A stretch of DNA of 52,432 nt from an uncultured Clostridia bacterium (GCA_947581755.1 CANPVN010000008.1:1-52432), one strand, 5' to 3'; counted from the stretch's first letter, positions 8,512-17,548 are shown. Numbers and translations are program-made. Notes: generated by a model not told the origin, from the sequence alone.

Positions 8512-9902
8512 ATCGGATGCACCTTGTTTACGGGATCGTATATGGTCTTATCTATGCCGTATTCCTTTGCCGCGCGCCTCTTGAAGAAAGGTATCGCAAG
8601 TTGAGGGAATAACGCATAAGTGAGTATATCCTCTTCTTGTTCGAAATATTCCGCTATATCTTTTTTATATGTGTCGAGTTCGGGCTTGAGCAAATCCGCA
8701 GGTCTGCAAGTTATTCGCTTTGCATCTCCTATTATTTTATGAATGACTTCGGGATTGGGTTCCATGGGAAGTTTGCCGTATTCGCCCATAAGCATGGCTT
8801 TCGTCTCTTTTGTCACCATCTTGTAACGCTCTCCCGAGATGACGTTGAGTACGGCTTGCGTACCGACTATCTGACTCGAAGGCGTTACGAGCGGCGGATA
8901 CCCGAGGTCGGCTCGGACTCTCGGAACTTCGCTTAAAACGTCGGGAAGTTTATCTTCCTTGCCTTGCTGTTTCAACTGACTTATAAGATTGGATAACATT
9001 CCGCCGGGTACTTGATATATAAGCGCGTTTACATCGACTTTCAACACTTTGGAGGACAAAAATCCGTCGTCGGTCAAACGCTTCGCTACCTTCGAGAAAT
9101 AAACGGTAAGCTCGTTGAGTTTGTTCAAATCTATTCCCGTGTCGTACTTCGTGCCCTTAAGCGTTGCGACAAGCGCTTCCGTCGAAGGCTGACTCGTTCC
9201 GTTTCCGAGCGGCGAAAGCGCGGTATCGACTATATCGCAGCCCGCCTCTATTGCCTTTAAGTTGGTCATGTCTCCCGTACCTGCCGTATTGTGAGTATGC
9301 AAATGAACGGGAAGATCTACCTTTTCCTTTATTCTGCTCACGAGTTCGTAAGCGTCGTAAGGAAGCAAAAGATTCGCCATATCCTTGATACAGATTATAT
9401 CCGCGCCCATGCTCTTGAGTTCTTGAGCAAGTTTTACAAAGTAATCTATCGTATGGACTTTGCTTGTGGTGTACGACATTGCCGCTTCCACGGTTCCGTT
9501 GTACTTCTTTACCGATTCTATAGTCTTTCTTACGTTTCTTACGTCGTTCAACGCATCGAAAACTCTTATTATATCTATTCCGTTTTTGATGGCAAGACGA
9601 CAAAACATATCCACAACATCGTCGGCATAGTGCTTGTATCCCAAAATATTTTGTCCTCTCGTAAGCATCTGAAGCTTGCTGTTGGGCATCGCTCTTCTCA
9701 ATGCGCGAAGTCTGTCCCACGGATCCTCGTTAAGATATCTGAGACAAGTATCGAATGTAGCGCCGCCCCAAGCCTCGAGTGCATAAAAGCCGGCAGCATC
9801 CAACTTAGATGCTATAGGAAGCATTTCTTCCGTTGTCATTCTCGTTGCCGCTTGTGATTGATGCGCATCTCGGAGAATGGTTTCCATTATTTTAACGCCC
9901 AT
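8508..9902 (-). CDS. oadA: Oxaloacetate decarboxylase alpha / carboxyltransferase subunit
   Basis: A 464-aa cytoplasmic carboxyltransferase of the OadA/PycB family, which moves the carboxyl group between oxaloacetate (or pyruvate) and protein-bound biotin. The TIM-barrel active site is visible: LRDAHQS (Asp12 metal ligand), the CIKDMAN lysine motif and the HLHTHNTAGTG histidines. The biotinyl domain found at the C terminus of longer OadA proteins is absent and is supplied by the separate biotin carrier two genes upstream. RBS AAGGAGG lies 6-7 nt before the ATG. The operon order is mmdA-like, oadG, biotin carrier, oadB, oadA. Confidence 0.93.
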   Translation of the reverse strand: MGVKIMETILRDAHQSQAATRMTTEEMLPIASKLDAAGFYALEAWGGATFDTCLRYLNEDPWDRLRALRRAMPNSKLQMLTRGQNILGYKHYADDVVDMFCRLAIKNGIDIIRVFDALNDVRNVRKTIESVKKYNGTVEAAMSYTTSKVHTIDYFVKLAQELKSMGADIICIKDMANLLLPYDAYELVSRIKEKVDLPVHLHTHNTAGTGDMTNLKAIEAGCDIVDTALSPLGNGTSQPSTEALVATLKGTKYDTGIDLNKLNELTVYFSKVAKRLTDDGFLSSKVLKVDVNALIYQVPGGMLSNLISQLKQQGKEDKLPDVLSEVPRVRADLGYPPLVTPSSQIVGTQAVLNVISGERYKMVTKETKAMLMGEYGKLPMEPNPEVIHKIIGDAKRITCRPADLLKPELDTYKKDIAEYFEQEEDILTYALFPQLAIPFFKRRAAKEYGIDKTIYDPVNKVHPI

Positions 9903-9936
9903 AATTTCCTCCTTAATAATTCAAACCGCTGTTGTT

Positions 9937-11079
9937 TTATCCGAATATCGCAATGAGTATTCCCGCCGCGACTGCGGAGCCTATTACTCCCGCAACATTG
10001 GGTCCCATCGCGTGCATAAGCAAATGATTTGTGGGATCCGCCCTTTGTCCCTCAAGTTGAGATACTCTCGCCGCCATAGGCACCGCAGACACGCCCGCCG
10101 AACCTATCAAAGGATTTATCTTCTTCTTCAGGAACAGATTCATAAACTTCGCCATAAGTATTCCGCCCGCCGTTCCGAAGCAGAACGCCAATAGTCCCAA
10201 AGCGACTATCTTCAAGGTATCGAAGGTAAGGAATGTAGGTCCGTCTACCTTTGCTCCGACTACCACACCCAAGAAAATGGTAACTATGTTGGTAAGCGCG
10301 TTGCTCGCGGTGTTTGCAAGTCTTTCGGTTACGAGACTCTCTTTCAAGAGATTTCCGAGCATAAGCATTCCGATAAGCGGAAGAGCAGAAGGCAATATAA
10401 GTCCGCATATTATGGTTATCATGATCGGGAAAATAACTTTCTCCGCCTTTGTGACTTTGCGGATCTGTCCCATCTTTATCGCGCGCTCTTTCTTTGTGGT
10501 AAGCGCTCTCATTATAGGCGGCTGAATAATGGGTATCAACGCCATATACGAGTATGCCGCTATCGTTATAGTTCCCACCATACCGCTGAACTGAGTTCCG
10601 CCGAGCAAAGTCTGCGACACATAAATAGAGGTAGGTCCGTCGGCTCCGCCTATTATGGCTACCGCCGCCGCGCGAAGTCCGTCTCCGCCGAAGATCCATA
10701 CACCCAAAAAGAATGTAAGGAATATTCCCAACTGCGCCGCCGCGCCCAAAATCAAACTCTTGGGATTTGCGATCAACGGTCCGAAGTCCGTCATGGCTCC
10801 TATACCCAAAAAGATTATGGGCGGGAAAATAACCCAATCTACGCCCTTCTTTATGTAGTAAAGAAAACCGCCGTCACTCAACAATACTTCCTTACCGCCC
10901 GGGATATTGACAAGCAACATTCCGAAAGCGATAGGCACGAGCAACAATGGCTCGAATTTTTTGACTATGGCAAGATAAAGCAATATGCAGGCTACTACGA
11001 TTATGACATAATTTTGCCAAGTAGACTGATAGAAACCCGTGCTCTGCCATAGATTTTTAAGTGTTTCCAATATATCCAT
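9937..11079 (-). CDS. oadB: Na+-translocating decarboxylase beta subunit
   Basis: A 380-aa integral membrane protein of the OadB/MmdB/GcdB family. It decarboxylates carboxybiotin and couples this to export of Na+. Many hydrophobic helices are visible, along with family motifs such as GIGAMTDFGPLIANP, GGADGPTSI and the late HAMGPNVAGVIGSA stretch. It carries the ion-pumping step for whichever carboxyltransferase loads the biotin carrier. It sits between the biotin carrier and oadA with short gaps. Length is typical. Confidence 0.95.
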   Translation of the reverse strand: MDILETLKNLWQSTGFYQSTWQNYVIIVVACILLYLAIVKKFEPLLLVPIAFGMLLVNIPGGKEVLLSDGGFLYYIKKGVDWVIFPPIIFLGIGAMTDFGPLIANPKSLILGAAAQLGIFLTFFLGVWIFGGDGLRAAAVAIIGGADGPTSIYVSQTLLGGTQFSGMVGTITIAAYSYMALIPIIQPPIMRALTTKKERAIKMGQIRKVTKAEKVIFPIMITIICGLILPSALPLIGMLMLGNLLKESLVTERLANTASNALTNIVTIFLGVVVGAKVDGPTFLTFDTLKIVALGLLAFCFGTAGGILMAKFMNLFLKKKINPLIGSAGVSAVPMAARVSQLEGQRADPTNHLLMHAMGPNVAGVIGSAVAAGILIAIFG

Positions 11080-11084
11080 AGTAA

Positions 11085-11453
11085 TTAAGCAATGACGGCT
11101 ATTGCCGCGTCGGATTCGACGTTATCTCCCTTTTTGACTGTAAATGTTATCACACCGTCCGCAGTCGCGGTGATGTCGTTTTCCATCTTCATGGCTTCGA
11201 GAACGAGTATCTTATCTCCCTTCTTGACTCTTGCTCCGTTTTCCACCGCAAGCGACAGTACAAGTCCGGGCATGGGCGATTTTACGGTAACACCGTTGGC
11301 GGGAGCCGCGGGCGCGGGTGTGGGCGCGGACTTGGGAACGGGAGCCACCGCAACCTGCTGAGTCATGGGCATCGTGGAAATAGCCCCTTCTGTTACTTCT
11401 TCCACTTCTACGGAATATGTTTTACCGTTTACATTAACATTGAATTTACGCAT
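11085..11453 (-). CDS. Biotin carboxyl carrier protein of the decarboxylase complex
   Basis: A 122-aa protein with a short N-terminal segment, an Ala/Pro-rich linker (about residues 36-53) and a C-terminal biotinyl domain. The biotinylation motif EAMKMEN places biotin on Lys89. It would shuttle the carboxyl group from the carboxyltransferases (OadA or the MmdA-like protein) to OadB in the membrane, the role of GcdC/MmdC. It lies 5 nt upstream of oadB. Gene names for this subunit vary, so none is given. Confidence 0.93.
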   Translation of the reverse strand: MRKFNVNVNGKTYSVEVEEVTEGAISTMPMTQQVAVAPVPKSAPTPAPAAPANGVTVKSPMPGLVLSLAVENGARVKKGDKILVLEAMKMENDITATADGVITFTVKKGDNVESDAAIAVIA

Positions 11454-11466
11454 AAATATTTACTTC

Positions 11467-11829
11467 CTATTTTATTCTCTTGATATTTTTTATTATAAAA
11501 GGCGGTTTCGCCGTAATTGTTTCTTTCTTATCGGCTTCGTAATACGCCAGGAGCGCCGCAAATACGGCGGCGACGACTTCTTCTTCGTTATCGTTTGCCG
11601 AAGTATCGTCGATATTCGGTTTGTCGTTCGCGTTTTTGTTTTTTTCGTCCCTACGCGCAGATCTTTTCGCCTTCACGGAATCCGTCAGTTCGAAAATTTT
11701 CTTCAATAATATGCCAGTAGCCTTTACTATCAGCACAAGTAAGATCAAAACGAAAATTACAAACAAAATTCCCAGCACGAAAACCAACGCGCCGTCTCCC
11801 ATATTCAAGTTCGAAGTTACCGCAAACAT
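11467..11829 (-). CDS. oadG: OadG-like small membrane subunit of the decarboxylase
   Basis: A 120-aa protein with one N-terminal membrane helix (about residues 13-38), a charged Lys/Asp/Asn-rich linker, and a C-terminal EEEVVAAVFAALLAYYEAD helix followed by a basic tail. This matches OadG/MmdE-type gamma subunits, which help assemble the decarboxylase at the membrane. An in-frame GTG at 11838 overlaps the preceding stop, but the AGAGG ribosome binding site directly abuts it, whereas the ATG at 11829 has an 8-nt spacing and is preferred. Small subunits of this family vary strongly in sequence, so the call leans partly on context. Confidence 0.85.
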   Translation of the reverse strand: MFAVTSNLNMGDGALVFVLGILFVIFVLILLVLIVKATGILLKKIFELTDSVKAKRSARRDEKNKNANDKPNIDDTSANDNEEEVVAAVFAALLAYYEADKKETITAKPPFIIKNIKRIK

Positions 11830-11834
11830 TGGTT

Positions 11835-13199
11835 TCACCTCTTATCGGAAAACATCTGCACGCCTGCAATAAGATATTGCCTTGTGAAAGTGGGGTCTAT
11901 CACATTGTCGAGATAACCCGCTCTTGCGATAACGTCGGCGGCGCAATTTTCCTCGGTATATTTTTTACTGAACTTTTCGGTGATTTCTTTCTTTTCCGTC
12001 AAAGTTTCGCCCTTCGCTATCTCGTCGGCATAGATGAGAGTGGTCGCGGCGTCATTGTCTATCATAGAAATGTTTGCGCCCTTCCAAGCAACGGTATAAT
12101 CGAATACGGATTTGGACGCCAACGCAACGTAAGCAAGACCTATCGCATTGCCGCTGATGAGAGCCACCTTGCACACCTTGGAGTGGCACAGAGAGTAAAT
12201 CATCGAGGAAAGTTCCCATATAAGGTCGGTATTTTCACATTCGATATTTTTTCGCACGCCTTCGCTGTCAAGCAACGATACCACGGGAATACCGAAATTC
12301 TCGCAAGTACGCACAAGCAAAGATATTTCTTTGGCGGCGGTATCCGAAAGTTTTCCTTCGTTTACCGCTCCGTTTGCCGCTATAACGCCCACCGTCATAC
12401 CGTTGAGACGCGCAAAACCCGTTATAAATTCCTTGGAATAATCTTTTCTTATCTCAAAGAAAGAATCCTTGTCGAACACCGCGGGAATTATATCCTCGGC
12501 TTTGGAATTTTCGTTGAGAGAAGAACACAATCTGTTGGGATCGTCCTCGGGCTCTTTGTTCTTATTTATGGTAAGATCTATAAATCGCGCCAAACTTTCT
12601 TTGAGTTCGGCGTCGGATCTCACGACTTTTCCTATAACGCCCGTCTGTTGCGCGTGTATGCTTGCCGTACCTATAAACGAAGCGTCGTACTTTGTCTTTG
12701 CCGCCAATATAAGCGGACTTGCCGTGGCGATCACCGCCTTGTCGTACGCTATGCAAAGGTCGCAACAGGCGGTAAGATAACTAAGCATACCGAAATTATT
12801 GCCCTTTACTACGCAAATGGTAGGTATAAGTCCGTATGCGCGGGAAAATGCCCCGAGGATCTTTCCGTACGCTTCCATAACTTCGATACCTTCGGAAAAT
12901 CTCGCGCCCGATGTGTCCAATACCGCAATTATGGGATTGCCCGTCTTGATGGCATTGTTGATACACTTTACTATCTTGGTCGCATTTCTGCTGCCGATAC
13001 TGCCTTTCAGCACATTGGGATCGGTAACGAAAATCCCGACCTTTTGCCCGCAGATCTCGGCAAAACCGCTGACTACGCCCTCGCCCGAGCATACACCCGA
13101 TTCGCTGACGACAAGCGCATCGACCTCGATGAACGAGTCCGTATCGGTGACGCCTCGTATAAAGTCGTAAACACTGTTTTCTCTTGTCTTTTCAGTCAT
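11835..13199 (-). CDS. mmdA: MmdA/PccB-type acyl-CoA carboxyltransferase subunit
   Basis: A 454-aa carboxyltransferase of the PccB/MmdA crotonase-like family. Two related halves are visible: the N-terminal half with LDTSGARFSEGIEV and a CIAYDKAVIATASP core, the C-terminal half with LLDSEGVRK and GNAIGLAYVALASKS. Such subunits move carboxyl groups between an acyl-CoA (for example methylmalonyl-CoA) and biotin. It is shorter than the roughly 510-aa norm, and the usual glycine-rich CoA loops are diverged, so the substrate is uncertain. It is the first gene of the operon, with its own promoter at 13247-13276 and AAGGGG as RBS. Confidence 0.85.
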   Translation of the reverse strand: MTEKTRENSVYDFIRGVTDTDSFIEVDALVVSESGVCSGEGVVSGFAEICGQKVGIFVTDPNVLKGSIGSRNATKIVKCINNAIKTGNPIIAVLDTSGARFSEGIEVMEAYGKILGAFSRAYGLIPTICVVKGNNFGMLSYLTACCDLCIAYDKAVIATASPLILAAKTKYDASFIGTASIHAQQTGVIGKVVRSDAELKESLARFIDLTINKNKEPEDDPNRLCSSLNENSKAEDIIPAVFDKDSFFEIRKDYSKEFITGFARLNGMTVGVIAANGAVNEGKLSDTAAKEISLLVRTCENFGIPVVSLLDSEGVRKNIECENTDLIWELSSMIYSLCHSKVCKVALISGNAIGLAYVALASKSVFDYTVAWKGANISMIDNDAATTLIYADEIAKGETLTEKKEITEKFSKKYTEENCAADVIARAGYLDNVIDPTFTRQYLIAGVQMFSDKR

Positions 13200-13246
13200 A
13201 AAAAATAAGCCCCTTAAATTAATACAACTTAATTTTTTCTTACATT

Positions 13247-13276
13247 AGTATAGTAAAAAATCCAATAAAAAAGCAA
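13247..13276 (-). promoter_or_regulatory. Sigma-A-type promoter of the mmdA-to-ispH operon
   Basis: Minus strand TTGCTT (13271-13276), 18-nt spacer, TATACT (13247-13252), about 48 nt before the mmdA-like start. The -35 lies inside the preceding rluB terminator stem. Confidence 0.65.
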
Positions 13277-13290
13277 GCATTTTTGCCTGC
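13267..13290 (-). terminator. Terminator after rluB
   Basis: On the minus strand the stem GCAGGCA / TGCTTGC (one G-U pair) is followed by a T-run, immediately after the rluB stop. It separates the scpA-rluB operon from the decarboxylase operon. Confidence 0.75.
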
Positions 13291-14001
13291 CTATTTTATT
13301 TTTTCGAGATATTCTTTTTCATACTCGCGAAGTTCTCGATATTCTCCGCGCCCGAGTCCGCCCAATCGTAACTCGCCTACTGCGGTGCGTTTGAGAAAAA
13401 CAACTTCTCTTCCGAATGACTCGAACATTCTGCGTACTTGTCGGTTGCGTCCTTCGCTTATGGTGACTTCGTATTTATGTATATCGTTTTCTTGCCCGAT
13501 ATAGTGAATTTCGCACTTTCCCGTTCTTACGCCGTCAAGCAAAACGCCTTTTGAGAAACTTTGCATTTCCTGCGTCGAAAGCGGTCTTTCGATTTTTGCG
13601 ATATAAGTCTTTTTTATCTCTTTGGAAGGATGAGTCAACATATTGGCAAGCGTTCCGTCGCTTGTCAGAAGCAAAAGCCCCTCGGTATTATAATCGAGTC
13701 TCCCCACGCAAAAAAGCCGCTTTGACTTATATCTTCCGTCAAGAAGGTCAAACACGGTCTTTCTGCCCTTTTCATCGCTGTTGGAACATATATAACCTTT
13801 GGGTTTGTGCAACATCAGAGTGACTGCTTTTGCCAATGTCACTACTTTTCCGTCCACCGTAACGACGTCGTTTTCGTCAACTTCGGTGGCGAGTTTTGTC
13901 ACGGGCTTTCCGTTGAGTTTTACTCTGCCCTGTTCCACGATCTCTTCGCATTTTCTGCGACTGTCAAGTCCGCAACCCGCCAAATATCTGTTTATCTTCA
14001 T
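13291..14001 (-). CDS. rluB: Ribosomal large-subunit pseudouridine synthase (RluB/RsuA family)
   Basis: A 236-aa pseudouridine synthase. The N-terminal S4 RNA-binding domain (about residues 1-60, LAGCGLDSRRKCEEIVEQGRV) precedes the catalytic domain with GRLDYNTEGLLLLTSDG, which carries the catalytic Asp, and the late EGRNRQVRRMFESFG motif. In Firmicutes this protein modifies 23S rRNA. The RsuA, RluB and RluE groups share these motifs. RluB fits the scpB-rluB neighbourhood known in Firmicutes, but the exact target position is not provable here. It is the last gene of its operon. Confidence 0.9.
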   Translation of the reverse strand: MKINRYLAGCGLDSRRKCEEIVEQGRVKLNGKPVTKLATEVDENDVVTVDGKVVTLAKAVTLMLHKPKGYICSNSDEKGRKTVFDLLDGRYKSKRLFCVGRLDYNTEGLLLLTSDGTLANMLTHPSKEIKKTYIAKIERPLSTQEMQSFSKGVLLDGVRTGKCEIHYIGQENDIHKYEVTISEGRNRQVRRMFESFGREVVFLKRTAVGELRLGGLGRGEYRELREYEKEYLEKIK

Positions 14002-14007
14002 AAAATC

Positions 14008-15162
14008 CTAACCGTTCCATTTTTCCGCAAACTCCTTGAGATAATCATATAGACTCAAAGGTTCCGCCTCTTCTATATTATATAATTCCGTCTCAAAAAG
14101 CAACCGATTTGAAGCAGAAATTTTAATTGTTCCGAGTCGGATCCTGTTTTTTATGGGAGCCTTTGGTAAATTTGCATCGGGAGATAACGTTATCTTAAGA
14201 GTTTGTCGCTCTTTTTCGGTAAGCGGCAGTACTATATCTTCTTTGCTTCCCACCGCGACGCTTCCTTTTCGGCAATTTTCTATTTCGATTTCTCCCGCTT
14301 TCTTGCCGCCCTCGAGCACCGTCACGGGAGAATACTCGTCAAACGCCTTTTGCATAAGAAAACGGCAATCCTCAAACATCGGTCCGTCGTTTAAGACAAC
14401 GCAGATAATCTGCATTCCGTTTCGAGTCGCCGAAGAAACAAGGCAACGCCCCGCGCGTTTGGTATAACCCGTTTTTACTCCGTCTCCGCCCTCGAAAGTG
14501 GACAAGATCTTGTTCTTGTTGATTATTACTCTGTCATAGTCTCTTCCTTTCCAAGGAGTCTTGTATACCTTGGTGGAAACTATTTGTCTGAAAGTCTCGT
14601 TATGCATGGCGTAAGCCGTTATCATCGCGAGATCATAAGCCGTCGTATAGTGATTATCGTCATGCAATCCGTGCGGATTGACAAAATTTGTATTTTTTGC
14701 GCCCGCCTTGACTGCGGTCTCGTTCATAAGAGAAGCGAACTTTTCCACCGAACCCGCGGTTATTATCGCAAGAGCCACGGCGCAATCGTTTCCCGACTGA
14801 AGCATAAGTCCGTATAACAAATCCCGAACGGAAAGTTCTTCGTCGTAACCGAGGTAAATCGAAGAGCCTTCCACTCCGACGGCTTGCTTGGGAATGAGAT
14901 GTTTTTTATCGAGATCTTTTACGTTTTCCAAAACCGTTATCGCGGTCGCTATCTTCGTCGTACTCGCTTCGGGCAATCTTTGATGAGGATTTTGGGAGTA
15001 CAGTATTCTGCGGCTGTTTGTCTCTATCGTTATCATGCTTTGCGCCGAGGAAAGCGCGTTTGCCTCGGTGACGGAGGGCGTCGTTTTATATGCGCAATAA
15101 AGCGCGGTATAAATAAAACATGCGGCAAGCGCCAAAGATATTACGGCTATTGCTTTCTTCAA
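14008..15162 (-). CDS. dacF: D-alanyl-D-alanine carboxypeptidase (DacF-like, S11)
   Basis: A 384-aa penicillin-binding protein of peptidase family S11, which trims the terminal D-Ala from peptidoglycan peptides. The N-terminal hydrophobic segment is a signal or anchor. The three active-site motifs are present: STTK (Ser67-Lys70), SGN (123-125) and KTG (230-232). The C-terminal part is the beta-rich PBP5 C domain. The start is TTG at 15162 with AAGGAG 7-8 nt upstream. The neighbouring gerW and scpAB genes suggest the sporulation-linked DacF branch, but a vegetative DacA role cannot be excluded. Confidence 0.9.
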   Translation of the reverse strand: MKKAIAVISLALAACFIYTALYCAYKTTPSVTEANALSSAQSMITIETNSRRILYSQNPHQRLPEASTTKIATAITVLENVKDLDKKHLIPKQAVGVEGSSIYLGYDEELSVRDLLYGLMLQSGNDCAVALAIITAGSVEKFASLMNETAVKAGAKNTNFVNPHGLHDDNHYTTAYDLAMITAYAMHNETFRQIVSTKVYKTPWKGRDYDRVIINKNKILSTFEGGDGVKTGYTKRAGRCLVSSATRNGMQIICVVLNDGPMFEDCRFLMQKAFDEYSPVTVLEGGKKAGEIEIENCRKGSVAVGSKEDIVLPLTEKERQTLKITLSPDANLPKAPIKNRIRLGTIKISASNRLLFETELYNIEEAEPLSLYDYLKEFAEKWNG

Positions 15163-15174
15163 TTTTCTCTCCTT

Positions 15175-15540
15175 TCAATCCTTTTTCGGGCTGAATAACG
15201 CTATTATCTCGGGAATCGTATCCATAAGCTTTTCGAAAGCGTTCTTTTGATCTATGTTTACAAGTTTTACCGTCTTGCCGTCGCTTACGAGAAAACCCAC
15301 GGGAGAAACGGAAACGCCTGCGCCGCTTCCGCCCGCAAAAGGGAGTTCCGCCTCTTTTTCGCCGTATTCTCCTCCGCCCGTCAAAAAGCCCATTGTCACT
15401 TTGCTTATGGGAATGATGCTGACTCCGTCGGTAGTTACCACGGGGTCTCCCACTATTGTATTCGCGTCGACGAGAGTACGAATTTTCGTCATAGCGTTGT
15501 CCATTATACGCTCAATCGGATGTTCGTTGTCTATAATCAT
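15175..15540 (-). CDS. gerW: GerW/YtfJ family sporulation protein
   Basis: A 121-aa protein with family features: HPIERIMDNAMTKIRTLVDANTIVGDPV, then SIIPISKVTMGF and a Gly/Ser-rich SGAGVSVSPVGFLV stretch. In Bacillus the homologue YtfJ is a spore protein needed for germination (GerW). Its biochemical activity is unknown to me. The start overlaps the DUF2953 stop by 4 nt, the usual pairing in Clostridia. It supports sporulation ability or a sporulating ancestor. Confidence 0.93.
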   Translation of the reverse strand: MIIDNEHPIERIMDNAMTKIRTLVDANTIVGDPVVTTDGVSIIPISKVTMGFLTGGGEYGEKEAELPFAGGSGAGVSVSPVGFLVSDGKTVKLVNIDQKNAFEKLMDTIPEIIALFSPKKD

Positions 15541-16100
15541 TTGATTGCCTCCTTGATATGCTTGAAAAGCGCCGAAATCAAACTATATATAATATCTGCA
15601 AGCGATATGCTTAATATTCCGCTCACAAAGATACGAAAAACTTCGGTGTTGTAAATCGGTATGAAACGCCCCTCTATGGCTATGTTTTGCCGACTTCGCA
15701 GATACCCGAACAGAGACTCGAACAGCACCCTTATGCTGCCGAGAAACATAACGGTCGCAAAAGCGTCGTAACTCCCCGCGCTTACGTGGACTTTCAGATT
15801 TTCGAGCAACAGATTGGAAAACAAAGGCGGCACCTTCTGACTCATAAGGGAATCCTTATCGTCCTTTTTTCTGTTAAGGTGCAATTCTTTCGTCTTGGGT
15901 CCTACAGTCAACAAAATACTGCTTTCGCCGTTTTTTCCGCACCCCAAACATACGAAAAACCCGAAAAGCGGAATGCCGAAAAGAGATACTTTGAAAGCCC
16001 CGTTGTTCTTATAAACGTCCGTGTTGCCGCTTATTCCGAACTTCCACTGTACCGAAAACAGAATTATTATCAATATCATTATACATAAAAATACCGACAC
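15537..16100 (-). CDS. DUF2953 protein, partner of GerW
   Basis: A 187-aa protein with an N-terminal membrane helix, a middle domain, and a C-terminal region with FIPIYNTEVFRIFVSGILSISLADII, typical of DUF2953. It is almost always next to gerW/ytfJ, and its function is unknown. The start is uncertain: the longest form begins with GTG at 16100, an ATG lies at 16079, and neither has a clear ribosome binding site. A TATAAT with TTTCAA 18 nt upstream overlaps the ATG, so a separate transcript may start here. Confidence 0.85.
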   Translation of the reverse strand: MSVFLCIMILIIILFSVQWKFGISGNTDVYKNNGAFKVSLFGIPLFGFFVCLGCGKNGESSILLTVGPKTKELHLNRKKDDKDSLMSQKVPPLFSNLLLENLKVHVSAGSYDAFATVMFLGSIRVLFESLFGYLRSRQNIAIEGRFIPIYNTEVFRIFVSGILSISLADIIYSLISALFKHIKEAIK

Positions 16101-16142
16101 GTTGAAAGTATCGGCATTTGCTTATAAAATTATTTAGATATT

Positions 16143-16787
16143 TTATTCTATCTTATCCACTTTCTCTCCCTGTAAAAAATCGGGGAGCTCTTCCGTCGCG
16201 GCAACTTCTTCTTCGGGAATTTCAAATTCGTTGTAAAGACTCTTCTCTTCGTCGATATGCAAAACTTTTATGCTCTCGATAAGTTTGTCGTAGTCGGGAA
16301 GTTGATCTATCGATTCAATCTGAAAACGTTTGAGAAATTCCTCGGTGGTGCCGTAAAGCAAAGGCTTACCTATACTGTCTTTCCTTCCCACGACCTCGAT
16401 AAGATTGTTTTTCAAAAGCACCTGTATGGTATAATCGCAACTGAGTCCGCGGATCTGTTCCACTTCCAATTTAGTTATCGGCTGCCTGTACGCGATAATT
16501 GCAACCGTTTCGAGCGTCGCGTTCGTCAACTCACGCTCTTTTATCGGATTGAGTACCGCGCTCACTTCCGCGGCATAGTCGGGATTCGTCCCGAATTGAA
16601 TTTTGTTGTTATAACTTATAAGATGAATACCGCTCTCTCCGCTGTATCTTTCCTTCAACTTCTTTACGGCGGCTTTCAATTCGCTCTTTTGCAATCCCAA
16701 AGAACTTTGCAAATCGTCGAGACTTATTCCGTTGCCCGACATAAACAAAATCGCTTCGATTATTTTATCCGTTTTTTCCAAATCCAT
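16143..16787 (-). CDS. scpB: Segregation and condensation protein B
   Basis: A 214-aa winged-helix protein that pairs with ScpA and SMC to form the bacterial condensin used in chromosome segregation. Family motifs include IIEAILFMSGNGISLDDLQ at the start, ATLETVAIIAYRQPITKLEVEQIRG in the middle, and the GRKDSIGKPLLYGTTEEFLKRF segment. The acidic C-terminal tail is usual. It starts 2 nt after scpA ends. Length is normal. Confidence 0.95.
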   Translation of the reverse strand: MDLEKTDKIIEAILFMSGNGISLDDLQSSLGLQKSELKAAVKKLKERYSGESGIHLISYNNKIQFGTNPDYAAEVSAVLNPIKERELTNATLETVAIIAYRQPITKLEVEQIRGLSCDYTIQVLLKNNLIEVVGRKDSIGKPLLYGTTEEFLKRFQIESIDQLPDYDKLIESIKVLHIDEEKSLYNEFEIPEEEVAATEELPDFLQGEKVDKIE

Positions 16788-16789
16788 TT

Positions 16790-17545
16790 TTAATGTACCT
16801 TCGTCAAAATTATATCGCCGAAAATCTCTTTTTGCTCGGCTGTGAGAACTTGATTTTTAATGAGTTCCAAAAGCGCCTGAAAAGTGGTTATTATCTCGGA
16901 CTTCGTGTAGTCGTCCTCGAACAATTCGAAGAAACTTGCCGTTTCCCTCATTGTTATAAAGTCCGCTATCTCGCGAATTTTATCGGCTACCGTGAATCTG
17001 TCGAGTTTTATCTGTCTGTTTTGGTTGACAAGCGCCCTTTGCTCCATCTTGACAAACAATTTTTTGAGCGCTTCCATAAGTCCGAGTTTCGTCATGTCTT
17101 TGAGTACGAGTTTGGGCTTGCCTACGGTAGGATCGGGCGCGCGATAAAGGATATTCACCGTTTCCTTTTCCTTCATTTTTTCGCCCGCTTCTTTATAAAG
17201 TTTGTATTCCTCGAGTCGGCGACGCAAACTCTCTTCGCTGTCCTCCTCGTCATCTTCGGCGATCTCTTCGAGTTTGGGAAGCAACGCTTTGCTCTTTATC
17301 TCGAGAAGAAGGGCTGCCATTTCTATAAATTCCGAGGCTTTGTCAAGGTCGATCGTGTCAATCTCTTTCATATATTCCATGTACTGCTCGGTTATCATGG
17401 CAACTTTGAGTGTGGCTATATCGAGCTTGTTCTTTTTTACAAGTTCCAACAACAAATCGAGCGGTCCCTCGAAATCCGCGAGTTTAACTCTGTATGAGGA
17501 GGAATATTCTTCCTCGCTGTTTATCTCTGTCAATTCTTCGTCCAT
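16790..17545 (-). CDS. scpA: Segregation and condensation protein A
   Basis: A 251-aa kleisin subunit that bridges the SMC heads. The N-terminal FEGPLDLLLELVKKNKLDI motif and the EFIEMAALLLEIKSKALLP helix identify ScpA; the C-terminal winged-helix part contains ITTFQALLELIKNQ. The gene follows the M50 protease with 3 nt between them and is followed directly by scpB. Length is normal. Confidence 0.95.
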   Translation of the reverse strand: MDEELTEINSEEEYSSSYRVKLADFEGPLDLLLELVKKNKLDIATLKVAMITEQYMEYMKEIDTIDLDKASEFIEMAALLLEIKSKALLPKLEEIAEDDEEDSEESLRRRLEEYKLYKEAGEKMKEKETVNILYRAPDPTVGKPKLVLKDMTKLGLMEALKKLFVKMEQRALVNQNRQIKLDRFTVADKIREIADFITMRETASFFELFEDDYTKSEIITTFQALLELIKNQVLTAEQKEIFGDIILTKVH

Positions 17546-17548
17546 AAC

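Noticed and set aside
11829..13208. Long plus-strand open frame of 459 codons opposite the mmdA-like gene
   Set aside because: It mirrors a clear carboxyltransferase on the other strand, has no family features and is rich in Arg, Tyr and His, as expected of a shadow frame.
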